64,000 nt of DNA from positions 108,527 to 172,526 of the forward strand of contig JAIUNZ010000007.1 in NCBI GenBank assembly GCA_020161455.1. The letters run 5' to 3'. Position 1 is the first letter of the stretch. Every line of letters starts with the position of its first letter. The stretch is from Bacteroidota bacterium (GTDB lineage Bacteria > Bacteroidota > Bacteroidia > Flavobacteriales > Flavobacteriaceae). The notes under the pieces were generated by a model. That model made no database searches and was not told where the DNA came from. It saw only the letters and a program-made list of their open reading frames with translations. A program made the position numbers and the translations under genes. Below, in pieces: positions 29,400 through 38,147 of this stretch.

Positions 29400-29485
29400 A
29401 AAGTTTTACGATTATTTAACATTTGATTAAGAAGTCTAATTTGAAAACACAAAGGAATACCCTAAATTAGCGCAAAATATTTTAC

Positions 29486-30460
29486 ATGCAATCAATAAAG
29501 CAGTATCAAGAACTTATTTCAAATCATTTTCAGGAAATAATTCTACTTAAAGAGCCAAAAAATTTATACGAACCTATTCAATACATTATTAGTTTGGGCG
29601 GAAAAAGATTGCGGCCAGTATTGACTTTAATGACTGCAGAAATTTTTGATACCGATTTTCAAAAAGCACTATCAGCGGCAACAGCAGTTGAAGTTTTTCA
29701 TAATTTCTCACTAATTCACGATGATATTATGGACGATGCACCGCTGCGAAGAGGAAATGAAACCGTGCATGAAAAGTGGAACATCAATACCGGAATTCTT
29801 TCTGGCGATGCTATGCTCATTTTAGCGTATCAATATTTTGAAGCTTATGAACCAAAGATTTTTCAAGAATTAGCCAAATTGTTTAGCAAAACTGCGCTAG
29901 AAGTATGCGAAGGACAACAATATGACGTTGATTTTGAACAGCGCGATGATGTTACCATTTCTGAGTATTTAAAAATGATTGAATATAAAACGGCAGTTTT
30001 GGTAGGAGCAGCCATGAAAATGGGTGCCATTGTTGCCCAAACGTCTGAAGTTAATAAGAATTTAATTTATAATTTTGGATTGAATTTAGGTATTGCGTTT
30101 CAATTGCAGGACGATTATTTAGATGCTTTTGGAAATCCAGAAACTTTTGGAAAACAAGTAGGCGGCGATATTATTGAGAACAAGAAGACCTATTTATACT
30201 TAAAAGCTCTTGAGTTTTCAAATGACTCTGAAAAAGAACAATTGTTGCATTTGTTTTCTATTCAGCCTAATGATAATACCGATAAAATTAATTCGGTAAA
30301 AGCAATTTTTAATGCAACAGGCTCTAGCGACGCGACTCAAAAAGCCATTCAAGAGTTTACTTTCAAAGCCTTTGAAACCTTAGATAAAATGGATATTAGC
30401 GATGATAAAAAAATACTGTTAAGAACATTTGGTGAAAAGTTAATGAATCGTGATGTCTAG
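29486..30460 (+). CDS. Polyprenyl diphosphate synthase
   Basis: A 324-residue all-helical trans-prenyltransferase that condenses isopentenyl diphosphate with allylic diphosphates. The first Asp-rich motif is D79-D80-x-x-D83 (HDDIMDDAPLRRG), with the following RR. The second is D209-D210-x-x-D213 (QLQDDYLDAFG), and the GGKRLRP substrate motif lies at 38-44. Phe at position -5 before the first motif hints at a short product such as FPP or GGPP. However, the motif lacks the two-residue insertion of classical bacterial short-chain enzymes, so chain length is open. The last 8 bases overlap the next gene. Confidence 0.92.
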   Translation: MQSIKQYQELISNHFQEIILLKEPKNLYEPIQYIISLGGKRLRPVLTLMTAEIFDTDFQKALSAATAVEVFHNFSLIHDDIMDDAPLRRGNETVHEKWNINTGILSGDAMLILAYQYFEAYEPKIFQELAKLFSKTALEVCEGQQYDVDFEQRDDVTISEYLKMIEYKTAVLVGAAMKMGAIVAQTSEVNKNLIYNFGLNLGIAFQLQDDYLDAFGNPETFGKQVGGDIIENKKTYLYLKALEFSNDSEKEQLLHLFSIQPNDNTDKINSVKAIFNATGSSDATQKAIQEFTFKAFETLDKMDISDDKKILLRTFGEKLMNRDV

Positions 30461-30809
30461 TTTTGTAGCGCCAATATCGACAGACTTTTTGCTTTTGGAG
30501 GCCGAAAAAGAAAATCTTTATCAAAAACTGATTGAGCAACTCAACAAAGATTTTAATTTGGCTAATGAAGCAATCGATTTTCCAAAAAGCACAACTCCTA
30601 ATGAACTTAAAGTACAGCTCCACGAAAAAATTTATCGTTTAATTCAATACAAGTTTGCCGAATATCTGAACTTGCTTTATATCATCGATGTATCCGAAAG
30701 CGAAGTCAAAAAACTCAATGGTGAGGACTTAGTCGAACTCTCAAAACAAGTAGCTTTTCTAATCCTAAAAAGAGAATGGCAAAAAGTTTGGTTTCGCAAT
30801 AAGTATTAA
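30453..30809 (+). CDS. Small conserved-looking protein downstream of the prenyl synthase
   Basis: A 118-residue soluble, mostly helical, acidic-basic protein that I do not recognise. I take the ATG at 30453; a GTG lies one codon earlier. Conserved-looking segments are LLLEAEKENLYQKLIEQLNK at the start and LVELSKQVAFLILKREWQKVW at the end. There is no signal peptide or membrane segment. It overlaps the prenyl synthase by 8 bp and must be translationally coupled to it. Its stop shares the palindrome TTAA with the stop of the convergent gene. Function is unknown. Confidence 0.75.
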   Translation: MSSFVAPISTDFLLLEAEKENLYQKLIEQLNKDFNLANEAIDFPKSTTPNELKVQLHEKIYRLIQYKFAEYLNLLYIIDVSESEVKKLNGEDLVELSKQVAFLILKREWQKVWFRNKY

Positions 30810-31345
30810 AAATAAACCCTCACAAACGGCATAAAAGCATCGCCATACACATTTCTGTCTTTATCAAAAAGAACGTTATATCGTGCGCCAATAGTAACGT
30901 TTTGTGTTCTATATCCTGCACCAAGAAACAAGCCTGTATTCCAAAAATTTTCTTTTAAATTAATGTTTTCATAGTTCACATTTACGCGTAGTTGTTCTAA
31001 TTCAACCGAAAGTTGAATTTCTTCAATGGGATTAACCAATCCAATAATACTTCCGCCATAAGTGTGACTGTCAAATAAGTTTTTTTGTTTCAAATAACTG
31101 TATTGCAATCCAACACCAGCAGAAACGTATTGATTGAAGTTGTATATTGCACTTGGAGCCACAGCAATATTAGTAAAACCGTTGCCAATACCGAGACCTA
31201 ATCCGCCACCAAATTGAACATGTTCCCAAAACTCATTTTTGGTTTTTAAAGAATCATTTTTTTGAGAATAAATGCTTGATATAAAAGAGAAAAAAAAGAG
31301 TGCTACAACAAACAAAGTTCTTTTTAAGTTCAGAATAATTTTCAT
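30806..31345 (-). CDS. Outer-membrane beta-barrel protein, function unknown
   Basis: A 179-residue protein with a signal peptide (about 1-27, ending IYSQ). The remainder alternates short amphipathic beta strands (GGGLGLGIGNGF, SAGVGLQYSYLK, NTGLFLGAGYRT, VTIGARYNVLF) and ends in a terminal phenylalanine strand (FMPFVRVYF). This is the usual pattern of a small outer-membrane barrel recognised by BamA. It is divergent from sucA and overlaps the stop of the convergent small gene by 4 bp. Confidence 0.8.
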   Translation of the reverse strand: MKIILNLKRTLFVVALFFFSFISSIYSQKNDSLKTKNEFWEHVQFGGGLGLGIGNGFTNIAVAPSAIYNFNQYVSAGVGLQYSYLKQKNLFDSHTYGGSIIGLVNPIEEIQLSVELEQLRVNVNYENINLKENFWNTGLFLGAGYRTQNVTIGARYNVLFDKDRNVYGDAFMPFVRVYF

Positions 31346-31390
31346 CGGTACTATTTTGAAAATTTTAGTGTTATAAATGTACTAAAATCG

Positions 31391-31420
31391 TTGATAATTA
31401 TTGCAAATATCATACTTTTG
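31391..31420 (+). promoter_or_regulatory. Promoter of sucA
   Basis: TTG at 31391-31393, a 19-bp spacer, and TACTTTTG at 31413-31420 match the TTG / TAnnTTTG consensus exactly. The sucA start lies 40 bases downstream. Confidence 0.75.
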
Positions 31421-31460
31421 CACTTCATTTACTAACAGTAATATTTTTTAGCATCAAAAC

Positions 31461-34220
31461 ATGGATAGGTTTTCCTTTTTAAACGCAGCACATACCGAAT
31501 TTTTTGCCGATTTATACGAACAATATCTTCAGAATCCCGATTCTGTTGAACCTAGTTGGAGAGCTTTCTTTCAAGGGTTTGATTTTGGGATGGAAACATA
31601 CAACGAAGAACAATTTTCTAAAAATACTTCTGAAAATCAAGATTGTAGTTTAGTTTCGGACAAACTACAAAAAGAATTTAATGTATTAAAGCTAATTGAT
31701 GCCTACAGAACTCGTGGTCATCTTTTTACAGAAACCAATCCTGTTAGAGAACGAAGAACTTATGTTCCAACTTTAGATTTGGAAAATTTTGGGCTTTCTA
31801 CTTCTGATTTAGATACCGTATTTGATGCCGCTAAAATTTTAGGACATCAACCACAAACTTTAAAAGAAATCCTTACGCATTTAAAAAATGTGTATTGTAA
31901 GCATATTGGTGTTGAATATATGTACATGCGTAGGCCAGAAGTAATTCAGTGGATGCAAGAAAAATTAAACATCAATGACAATCTTCCCAACTTTACTGTA
32001 GATCAAAAAAAACACATTTTGGGAAAATTAAACGAAGCTGTTTCTTTTGAAAACTTTTTGCACACCAAATATGTTGGTCAAAAACGGTTTTCACTTGAAG
32101 GTGGAGAAAGTATTATTCCAGGACTTGATGCCGTTATTGAAGCGGCAGCCGAAAAAGGAGTAGAGCATTTTGTAATGGGAATGGCGCACAGAGGAAGATT
32201 AAATATCTTAGCGAATATTTTTGGAAAAGCTACTCAAGATATTTTCTCTGAATTTGATGGAAAAGATTATGATCAAGAATATTTTGATGGTGATGTAAAA
32301 TACCATTTGGGACTAACATCTGAAAGAGTAACTACTTCAGGTAAAAAAATAAATATCAATTTAGCACCAAACCCTTCACATCTTGAAACTGTTGGTGCCG
32401 TTATTGAAGGAATAACGAGAGCAAAACAAGACAAATATTTCCCAGACGATTTCTCCAAAGTACTACCAATTGCCGTTCACGGTGATGCTGCTGTTGCTGG
32501 ACAAGGTATTGTTTATGAAATCGTTCAAATGTCACAATTAGATGGTTACAAAACTGGTGGAACCATTCATATTGTTATCAATAACCAAGTAGGCTTTACA
32601 ACCAATTATTTGGATGCTCGTTCGTCAACGTATTGTACTGATATTGCAAAAGTAACCTTGTCGCCAGTGCTACACGTAAATGCTGATGATACCGAAGCAG
32701 TAGTTCATGCGATGTTATTCGCCCTAGATTTCAGAATGGAATTTGGTCGCGATGTATTTATTGACTTATTAGGGTATAGAAAATATGGTCATAACGAAGG
32801 TGATGAACCACGATTTACACAGCCGCTTTTATATAAAATCATTGCAAAACATAAAAATCCAAGAGATATTTATGCAGCAAAATTAATAGAAGACGGAATC
32901 ATTGATGCCAACTATATTTCTCAAATTGAAAACACATACAAAGAGAAATTAGATGAAAATCTTGAAGCTTCTCGCAAAAAAAACTTAACAGTCATCAAGC
33001 CGTTTATGCAAGATGAATGGCAAGGTTTCAAACAAGTTTCTGATGATGCTATGCGTAAAAAAGTAGATACTACTTTTGATAGAAAAAAATTAGACCAAAT
33101 TATCGAAACTGTTTCTAGTTTGCCAAAAGACAAGAAGTTTATCAATAAAATTTCTAAAATTGTTACAGACAGAAAAACTCAATACGACAATGATGTGTTG
33201 GATTGGGGAACAGCAGAAACCTTAGCCTACGGAACATTATTAACCGAAGGGTTTGATGTTAGAATCTCTGGTCAAGATGTGGAACGCGGTACTTTTTCGC
33301 ATCGTCATGCCGTGGTTAAAGTAGAAGATAGCGAAGAAGAAGTAGTTTTATTAAACACTTTGAAAGACAAAAAAGGAAAGTTTAACGTATTCAATTCGTT
33401 GCTATCAGAATATGGCGTTTTAGGATTCGATTATGGGTATGCCTTAGCCAATCCGAATGCGTTGACTATTTGGGAAGCTCAATTTGGAGATTTTTCTAAT
33501 GGTTGTCAAATTATGATTGACCAATACATTTCTTGTGGTGAAGATAAATGGAACAACCAAAACGGTATTGTTTTATTATTGCCTCACGGATATGAAGGTC
33601 AAGGTGCAGAACATTCATCAGCTAGAATGGAACGTTATTTACAACTATGCGCACGACACAATATGTATGTTGCTAATTGTTCAACGCCAGCCAATTTCTT
33701 CCACTTGCTAAGAAGACAAATGAAAACGAATTTCCGTAAACCATTAATTCATTTCTCTCCAAAAAGTTTATTGCGTCACCCATTATGTGTTTCTAAGGTT
33801 GATGATTTAGTAAAAGGTCAATTTCAAGAAACAATTGATGACACTTCGGTAGATAAGAGTAAAGTAAAAACTCTGGTTTTCTGTACTGGTAAATTCTATT
33901 ATGATATACTTGCCGAAAGAGAAAATTTAGGCAGAAATGATGTAGCTTTGGTACGAATAGAACAATTGTTTCCATTGCCAGTTGACCAATTAAAAGATAT
34001 TATTGCTAGTTATCCAAATGCAGATGATTACGTTTGGGCACAAGAGGAACCAAAAAACATGGGTGCTTACAGTTTCATGTTGATGAACTTCGACTTAGTA
34101 AAATGGAGATTAGCTTCTTTAAAAGCGTATGCCGCACCAGCAGCAGGAAGTCATACTAGAGATAGACGTCGTCATGCGGATGCAATACGAATGGTTTTTG
34201 ATAAAAATTTATTTAGATAG
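31461..34220 (+). CDS. sucA: 2-oxoglutarate dehydrogenase E1 component
   Basis: A 919-residue thiamine-diphosphate enzyme of the TCA cycle that decarboxylates 2-oxoglutarate and passes succinyl groups to E2. The N-terminal E2-binding helix FLNAAHTEFFADLYEQYLQN is present. Conserved active-site segments are GMAHRGRLN (near residue 240-248), HGDAAVAGQG (near 340) and the pyrimidine-binding domain beginning near ERGTFSHRHAV. The C-terminal domain ends GSHTRDRRRHADAIR. It has its own promoter. Two small genes separate it from sucB. Confidence 0.97.
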   Translation: MDRFSFLNAAHTEFFADLYEQYLQNPDSVEPSWRAFFQGFDFGMETYNEEQFSKNTSENQDCSLVSDKLQKEFNVLKLIDAYRTRGHLFTETNPVRERRTYVPTLDLENFGLSTSDLDTVFDAAKILGHQPQTLKEILTHLKNVYCKHIGVEYMYMRRPEVIQWMQEKLNINDNLPNFTVDQKKHILGKLNEAVSFENFLHTKYVGQKRFSLEGGESIIPGLDAVIEAAAEKGVEHFVMGMAHRGRLNILANIFGKATQDIFSEFDGKDYDQEYFDGDVKYHLGLTSERVTTSGKKININLAPNPSHLETVGAVIEGITRAKQDKYFPDDFSKVLPIAVHGDAAVAGQGIVYEIVQMSQLDGYKTGGTIHIVINNQVGFTTNYLDARSSTYCTDIAKVTLSPVLHVNADDTEAVVHAMLFALDFRMEFGRDVFIDLLGYRKYGHNEGDEPRFTQPLLYKIIAKHKNPRDIYAAKLIEDGIIDANYISQIENTYKEKLDENLEASRKKNLTVIKPFMQDEWQGFKQVSDDAMRKKVDTTFDRKKLDQIIETVSSLPKDKKFINKISKIVTDRKTQYDNDVLDWGTAETLAYGTLLTEGFDVRISGQDVERGTFSHRHAVVKVEDSEEEVVLLNTLKDKKGKFNVFNSLLSEYGVLGFDYGYALANPNALTIWEAQFGDFSNGCQIMIDQYISCGEDKWNNQNGIVLLLPHGYEGQGAEHSSARMERYLQLCARHNMYVANCSTPANFFHLLRRQMKTNFRKPLIHFSPKSLLRHPLCVSKVDDLVKGQFQETIDDTSVDKSKVKTLVFCTGKFYYDILAERENLGRNDVALVRIEQLFPLPVDQLKDIIASYPNADDYVWAQEEPKNMGAYSFMLMNFDLVKWRLASLKAYAAPAAGSHTRDRRRHADAIRMVFDKNLFR

Positions 34221-34223
34221 AAC

Positions 34224-34457
34224 ATGCCAACTGTTTTTTACATTAATGGATATAGATTTTTCTTTTATAGTAATGAACATTTACCAAAGCATATACATAT
34301 TGAAAAGGCTGAAAAAACAGCAAAATTCAGTTTAGAAAGTATTGAATTAATTAAGTCTTTCGGGTTTAATGCATCTGAATTAAAAGAAATTCGTAATTTA
34401 GTTGAAGAAAATCAAGAACTTTTAATACAAAATTGGGATGAGTTTTTTAACAATTAA
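34224..34457 (+). CDS. DUF4160 family protein
   Basis: A 77-residue protein with the hallmarks of DUF4160: MPTVFYINGYRFFFYSNE, the histidine-rich HLPKHIHIEKAEKTAKF and the end LVEENQELLIQNWDEFF. The HxHIE motif (H26, H28) is the conserved core. DUF4160 genes are often paired with DUF2442 and such pairs resemble toxin-antitoxin modules; activity has not been shown as far as I know. It starts 3 bases after the sucA stop and overlaps the DUF2442 gene by 20 bp. Confidence 0.88.
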   Translation: MPTVFYINGYRFFFYSNEHLPKHIHIEKAEKTAKFSLESIELIKSFGFNASELKEIRNLVEENQELLIQNWDEFFNN

Positions 34458-34674
34458 TAAATCGAAAAAAGCAATTAGTATTGCATTTGAAAATTCTAAA
34501 ATGATAGTTTTTTTAGAAGATGGAAGAGAATTGTCAATTCCTTTAGAATGGTTTCCAAGATTAAGAAAAGCATCTGAAGAACAACTTAATAAATGGAGGT
34601 TAATTGGGAAAGGAGAAGGAATTCACTGGGAAGAAATTGATGAAGATATTTCAATTGAAAATTTGTTAGAATAA
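34438..34674 (+). CDS. DUF2442 family protein
   Basis: A 78-residue protein matching DUF2442: FLEDGRELSIPLEWFPRL in the middle, EQLNKWRLIGKGEGIHWEEI and the terminal DEDISIENLLE. The GIHWxxIDEDIS block is the family signature. It is probably the partner of the preceding DUF4160 protein, overlapping it by 20 bp. It is embedded between sucA and sucB with 30 bases to the sucB start. A role as antidote in a small module is a guess. Confidence 0.88.
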   Translation: MSFLTINKSKKAISIAFENSKMIVFLEDGRELSIPLEWFPRLRKASEEQLNKWRLIGKGEGIHWEEIDEDISIENLLE

Positions 34675-34704
34675 AATAAACAATATATATAAAATTATAA
34701 AAGG

Positions 34705-35919
34705 ATGATTTTAGAAATGAAAGTGCCTTCACCAGGCGAGTCGATAAAAGAAGTTGAAATAGCAACTTGGTTAGTAAAAGATGGCGATTATGTAGAAAAA
34801 GACCAAGCAATTGCTGAGGTTGATTCGGATAAAGCAACGTTAGAATTGCCTGCAGAAGAAAGTGGGATTATTACACTTAAAGCCGAAGAAGGTGATGCAG
34901 TTGCCGTTGGTGCTGTAGTTTGTTTAATCGATACTAGTGCTGCAAAGCCAGCAGGAAATGCTCCAGCAGCTGAAGCAAAACCAGCCGCCGAAACACCAAA
35001 AAAAGAAGAAGTAAAACCAGCACCTGTTGCTGAGAAAACATACGCTTCTCAAACGCCTTCGCCAGCAGCTAGAAAAATATTAGATGAAAAAAACATTCAA
35101 CCTATTGATATTGTTGGAACAGGAAAAGCAGGAAGAATAACCAAAGAAGATGCAGAAAATGCTGTGCCATCTATGGGAACTCCAACTGGTGGTGCTCGTG
35201 GTTCTGAAAAAACAAAACTTTCAATGCTTCGTCGTAAAGTAGCTGAAAGATTAGTATCAGCTAAAAATGAAACAGCAATGTTAACTACGTTTAACGAAGT
35301 GGACATGACTGCTATTTATGAGTTGAGAAATCAATACAAAGAAGAATTTAAAAACAAACACGGCGTAGGTTTAGGCTTTATGTCGTTCTTTACTAAAGCT
35401 GTTACTCGTGCGTTACAACTGTATCCAGATGTAAACTCGATGATTGATGGTGATTATAAAATTGCTTACGATTTTTGCGATATTTCCGTTGCCGTTTCAG
35501 GTCCAAAAGGCTTGATGGTTCCGGTAATGCGTAGTGCAGAAAACCTATCATTCCGTGGCGTAGAAGCGGAAATCAAACGTTTAGCAATCCGTGCTCGTGA
35601 CGGACAAATTACGGTGGATGAAATGACGGGTGGAACGTTTACCATTTCTAATGGTGGTGTTTTTGGAAGTATGTTGAGCACGCCAATTATTAATCCTCCA
35701 CAAAGTGGTATTCTTGGAATGCACAATGTAGTAGAACGTCCAATCGTTAAAAATGGTCAAATCGTAATTGCACCGGTAATGTTTGTAGCATTGTCTTATG
35801 ACCACAGAATTATTGATGGTCGTGAGTCGGTTGGTTTCTTAGTCGCTGTTAAAGAAGCTTTAGAAAACCCAACAGAATTATTAATGGATAATAATCCTAA
35901 AAAAGCGTTGGAATTATAA
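34705..35919 (+). CDS. sucB: 2-oxoglutarate dehydrogenase E2, dihydrolipoamide succinyltransferase
   Basis: A 404-residue E2 core of the 2-oxoglutarate dehydrogenase complex. The lipoyl domain spans about 1-75 with the lipoylated Lys43 in EVDSDKATLEL. An Ala/Pro/Lys-rich linker (about 76-115) leads to the peripheral subunit-binding domain (SPAARKILDEKNI to AGRITKEDAENA). The catalytic domain (about 165-404) contains the active-site SYDHRIIDGRE near the C-terminus. It transfers succinyl from lipoamide to CoA. A perfect terminator follows. Confidence 0.97.
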   Translation: MILEMKVPSPGESIKEVEIATWLVKDGDYVEKDQAIAEVDSDKATLELPAEESGIITLKAEEGDAVAVGAVVCLIDTSAAKPAGNAPAAEAKPAAETPKKEEVKPAPVAEKTYASQTPSPAARKILDEKNIQPIDIVGTGKAGRITKEDAENAVPSMGTPTGGARGSEKTKLSMLRRKVAERLVSAKNETAMLTTFNEVDMTAIYELRNQYKEEFKNKHGVGLGFMSFFTKAVTRALQLYPDVNSMIDGDYKIAYDFCDISVAVSGPKGLMVPVMRSAENLSFRGVEAEIKRLAIRARDGQITVDEMTGGTFTISNGGVFGSMLSTPIINPPQSGILGMHNVVERPIVKNGQIVIAPVMFVALSYDHRIIDGRESVGFLVAVKEALENPTELLMDNNPKKALEL

Positions 35920-35944
35920 TATAAATTAGATTTTAGACAAAAAG

Positions 35945-35978
35945 AAAACCCGATTTGAAACATTTCAAATCGGGTTTT
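35945..35978. terminator. Bidirectional terminator after sucB
   Basis: A perfect 16-bp stem, AAAACCCGATTTGAAA and its complement, surrounds a CA loop (35961-35962). The A-run and T-run at its ends let it serve both sucB and the convergent lipoprotein gene. Confidence 0.92.
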
Positions 35979-35992
35979 ATATTACTTTTATT

Positions 35993-36442
35993 TTAGTAAT
36001 TAATATCAAATGAACCATTTGTAACGGTTAAAGTACTGCCAGTAGCTGAATCTTGTAACGTACCGGAAAAAGTGCCTTTTAAATTTTTTGAACTGTCATT
36101 TACAGTTACATTTGTGTTAAAAGAGGCTGTCCTATAATACTCATTGTCATTTTCTGTATAACTTAAATAGTAAATTACATCTGTACCAGTTACTCCTTTT
36201 TCTAAGTTAATAGAAATCGTTTCAGTATCTGTATCATTAGTAGCTAAAACCATTAAATCAGTATATTCATCTGGAGTTCCAGCTTCAAATATCTCTTCTG
36301 TTACAGAAATAGTGTTAAACGTTTTTACTTGTCCACCAACCGTCATAGATATTCTTTTTGACGTACTTGAATTTGTATCACTTTTAGAACAAGCACTAAA
36401 TGTTAGTGATACCGCAAATAGATAAAGAAATAATTTTTTCAT
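35993..36442 (-). CDS. Lipoprotein of unknown function
   Basis: A 149-residue protein with a lipoprotein signal (MKKLFLYLFAVSLTFSACSK, lipid Cys18) followed by a Ser/Thr-rich linker. The mature part is beta-rich and ends with KGTFSGTLQ ... VTNGSFDINY. A protein encoded at 48080-48631 has the same layout and the same ending pattern, so both seem to belong to one Bacteroidetes surface-lipoprotein family. No function can be assigned. Confidence 0.8.
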   Translation of the reverse strand: MKKLFLYLFAVSLTFSACSKSDTNSSTSKRISMTVGGQVKTFNTISVTEEIFEAGTPDEYTDLMVLATNDTDTETISINLEKGVTGTDVIYYLSYTENDNEYYRTASFNTNVTVNDSSKNLKGTFSGTLQDSATGSTLTVTNGSFDINY

Positions 36443-36632
36443 TTTAGTTTAAATTTAAATACAAAAATACGACATAAATTCTTTGTTTTTATTACTAACG
36501 CAATATTTTTTCATAACGCAAAACAATACTCTTAGGTTTTGTTTTAATATCATGTTTAATGAGGTTAGTGATAGAATTCTAAAAAAAACTTTTTTGTTTT
36601 TGACATCCATGTACAATTTTAAAATATAAAAA

Positions 36633-36968
36633 CTAGCGTTTTCCTCTTTTAAAATCATTCGAAGTAACTCATATTGAGCAACATTTTTTCTCCAGTACGT
36701 CGGTTCGAGTGGTTTTTGTGGAACGTAGTGGAGCAAAAATTGTATCGAGAACTTTTTGTCTTTCATCACAACTTTTCGATACTATTTTTAAAAACACAAA
36801 CTAGCGCTTTCCTCTTTTAAAATCATTCAAAGTAACGCATATTGAGCAACATTTTTTCTCCAGTACGTCGGTTCGAGTGGTTTTTGTAGAACGTAGTGGA
36901 GCAAAAATTGTATCGAGAACTTTCTTTAGTAACAATAAGCTTTTCAATACTATTTTCAAAATATTAAT
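36633..36968. repeat. 168-bp element in tandem duplicate
   Basis: Two copies (36633-36800 and 36801-36968) lie at an exact 168-bp period with a low level of mismatch. Each contains CCAGTACGTCGGTTCGAGTGG, split here as CCAGTACGTCGG then TTCGAGTGG, then GAACGTAGTGGAGCAAAA and TGTATCGAGAACTTT. A related inverted copy is found near 49.95-50.06 kb. The sequence is intergenic, downstream of the 36997-37626 gene. Confidence 0.85.
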
Positions 36969-36996
36969 TACTCAAATAACCAGTACTTCTTCAATT

Positions 36997-37626
36997 TTAA
37001 TCCTCTATTTGTTGGCTGAATAAAAAGGATACTAAATTACTAGGCAAACCAATTTCTTCGTCTTTGATGACGCCAAAAGCAAAAAATTCAAAATGCACGG
37101 GTGTTCCAGCAGCATCGAAAGTGGGTTGGTACTTAAATGGACTTTTGGTAGCGCGGGCTAGTAGTCTAAAGGAGTCATCTCCTTTTTTCCGTTGGTATAT
37201 ATTGATGCTGTCCACACCTTTTTTAGCAAAGCGAATAGTAATCAAATTTCCAAAAGGTTCTACTTTAATAACGGGCTGATAGGTGCTTGGGTTAAACTCT
37301 GAATCAGAACCAATAATCCCTAATGCAAACCCAATGGCATCAGTATATCCTGCCGAAGATTTATGACGCTTAATGATTTTGCGCAAATCAAAACCTTCTG
37401 TAGCAATGATGCTGTTTCTAGTTTTTACAGTGCTTTTTAAAGAGGCTTTTGCCGTAAAAACATCGTTGATGGCATCAATTATTTTGTTGCAAATAGCTAT
37501 TTCGGCGGCTACTTCTTCAGGTGTCATGCCTAACGAAGAGGCAAAACTTCCTATTTTATTTTTGTAATTGTAGGCCCAAACGGCTAAATCTGTAGCCAAC
37601 ATTGGGAAAAAAGGTTTTTTTCTCAT
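36997..37626 (-). CDS. Hypothetical protein, Bacteroidetes-type
   Basis: A 209-residue protein without signal peptide or membrane segment. The N-terminal part is helical (about 1-110, with WAYNYKNKIGSFASSLGMTPEEVAAEI). The C-terminal part (about 118-200) looks like a beta-sandwich of fibronectin III type, with IKVEPFGNLITIRFAKKG, INIYQRKKGDDSF and HFEFFAFGVIKDEEIGLPSN. I have a sense of similar proteins recurring in Bacteroidetes but know no function. It is flanked downstream by the 168-bp tandem duplication and upstream by the 21-bp repeat array. Confidence 0.75.
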   Translation of the reverse strand: MRKKPFFPMLATDLAVWAYNYKNKIGSFASSLGMTPEEVAAEIAICNKIIDAINDVFTAKASLKSTVKTRNSIIATEGFDLRKIIKRHKSSAGYTDAIGFALGIIGSDSEFNPSTYQPVIKVEPFGNLITIRFAKKGVDSINIYQRKKGDDSFRLLARATKSPFKYQPTFDAAGTPVHFEFFAFGVIKDEEIGLPSNLVSFLFSQQIED

Positions 37627-37920
37627 GGTAATAAAATTAAAAATAATACGAATAAACTATTAACTCAATAGGTCAACCTCTAAAACAAAAGTTGTAAAGG
37701 TGTTTGTGATGTCATAATAGACTAACGTACTAGTGTTTCATTTTATTATAATTTTAAAAGGTTATACAAAAAATAATAACCGTGTATATTCATATAACGA
37801 AAAGAGGATGAAAATAGTATATAAAAAAACAAAAAAAATATTGCTATTTTAATAGACTATCATTAAAAACTTTTAAAATTTAAAAAAAGAATAGTTGAAT
37901 AATACTGTTGTACGCTACAT
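37627..37920. other. AT-rich non-coding stretch
   Basis: This is the left part of a 684-bp gap between divergent genes. It is very AT-rich with homopolymer A and T runs. No gene, RNA or clear TAnnTTTG box for the minus-strand gene is seen. The repeat array begins at its right edge. Confidence 0.5.
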
Positions 37921-38130
37921 TTTATACGTTACAAACAAGAATTTAAACGTTACGAATTAGGATTTAAACGTTACAAATTAGAATTTATACGTTTAAAACT
38001 AAAATTTATACGTTACGAATTAGAATTTATACGTTCTAAACTAAAATATATACGTTCCGAATTAGAATTTATACGTTCAAAACTTAAATTTAAACGTATA
38101 AAACTAGAATATAAACGTTACGGATTTGGT
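37921..38130. repeat. Array of ten 21-bp repeats
   Basis: Ten head-to-tail units of exactly 21 bp (start positions 37921, 37942, 37963 and so on to 38110) share the pattern TTTAWACGTTNNRAAYTARAA. The core TAxACGT is kept in all ten. Units alternate between a GAATTAGAA-type and an AAACTAAAA-type tail. The period equals two turns of B-DNA. One plus frame is open through the array (heptapeptides such as FIRSKLK and YIRSELE) but has no start codon and is preceded by an in-frame TAA. Confidence 0.92.
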
Positions 38131-38147
38131 GGCGGACGTCGCCCAAC

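Noticed and set aside
36455-36769. Minus-strand frame of 104 codons
   Set aside because: It lies over the 168-bp repeat element, contains low-complexity residues, has no family features, and would run into repeat DNA. I treat it as chance.
37921-38130. CRISPR array
   Set aside because: The repeats are directly adjacent 21-bp units without unique spacers, and no cas genes are nearby.
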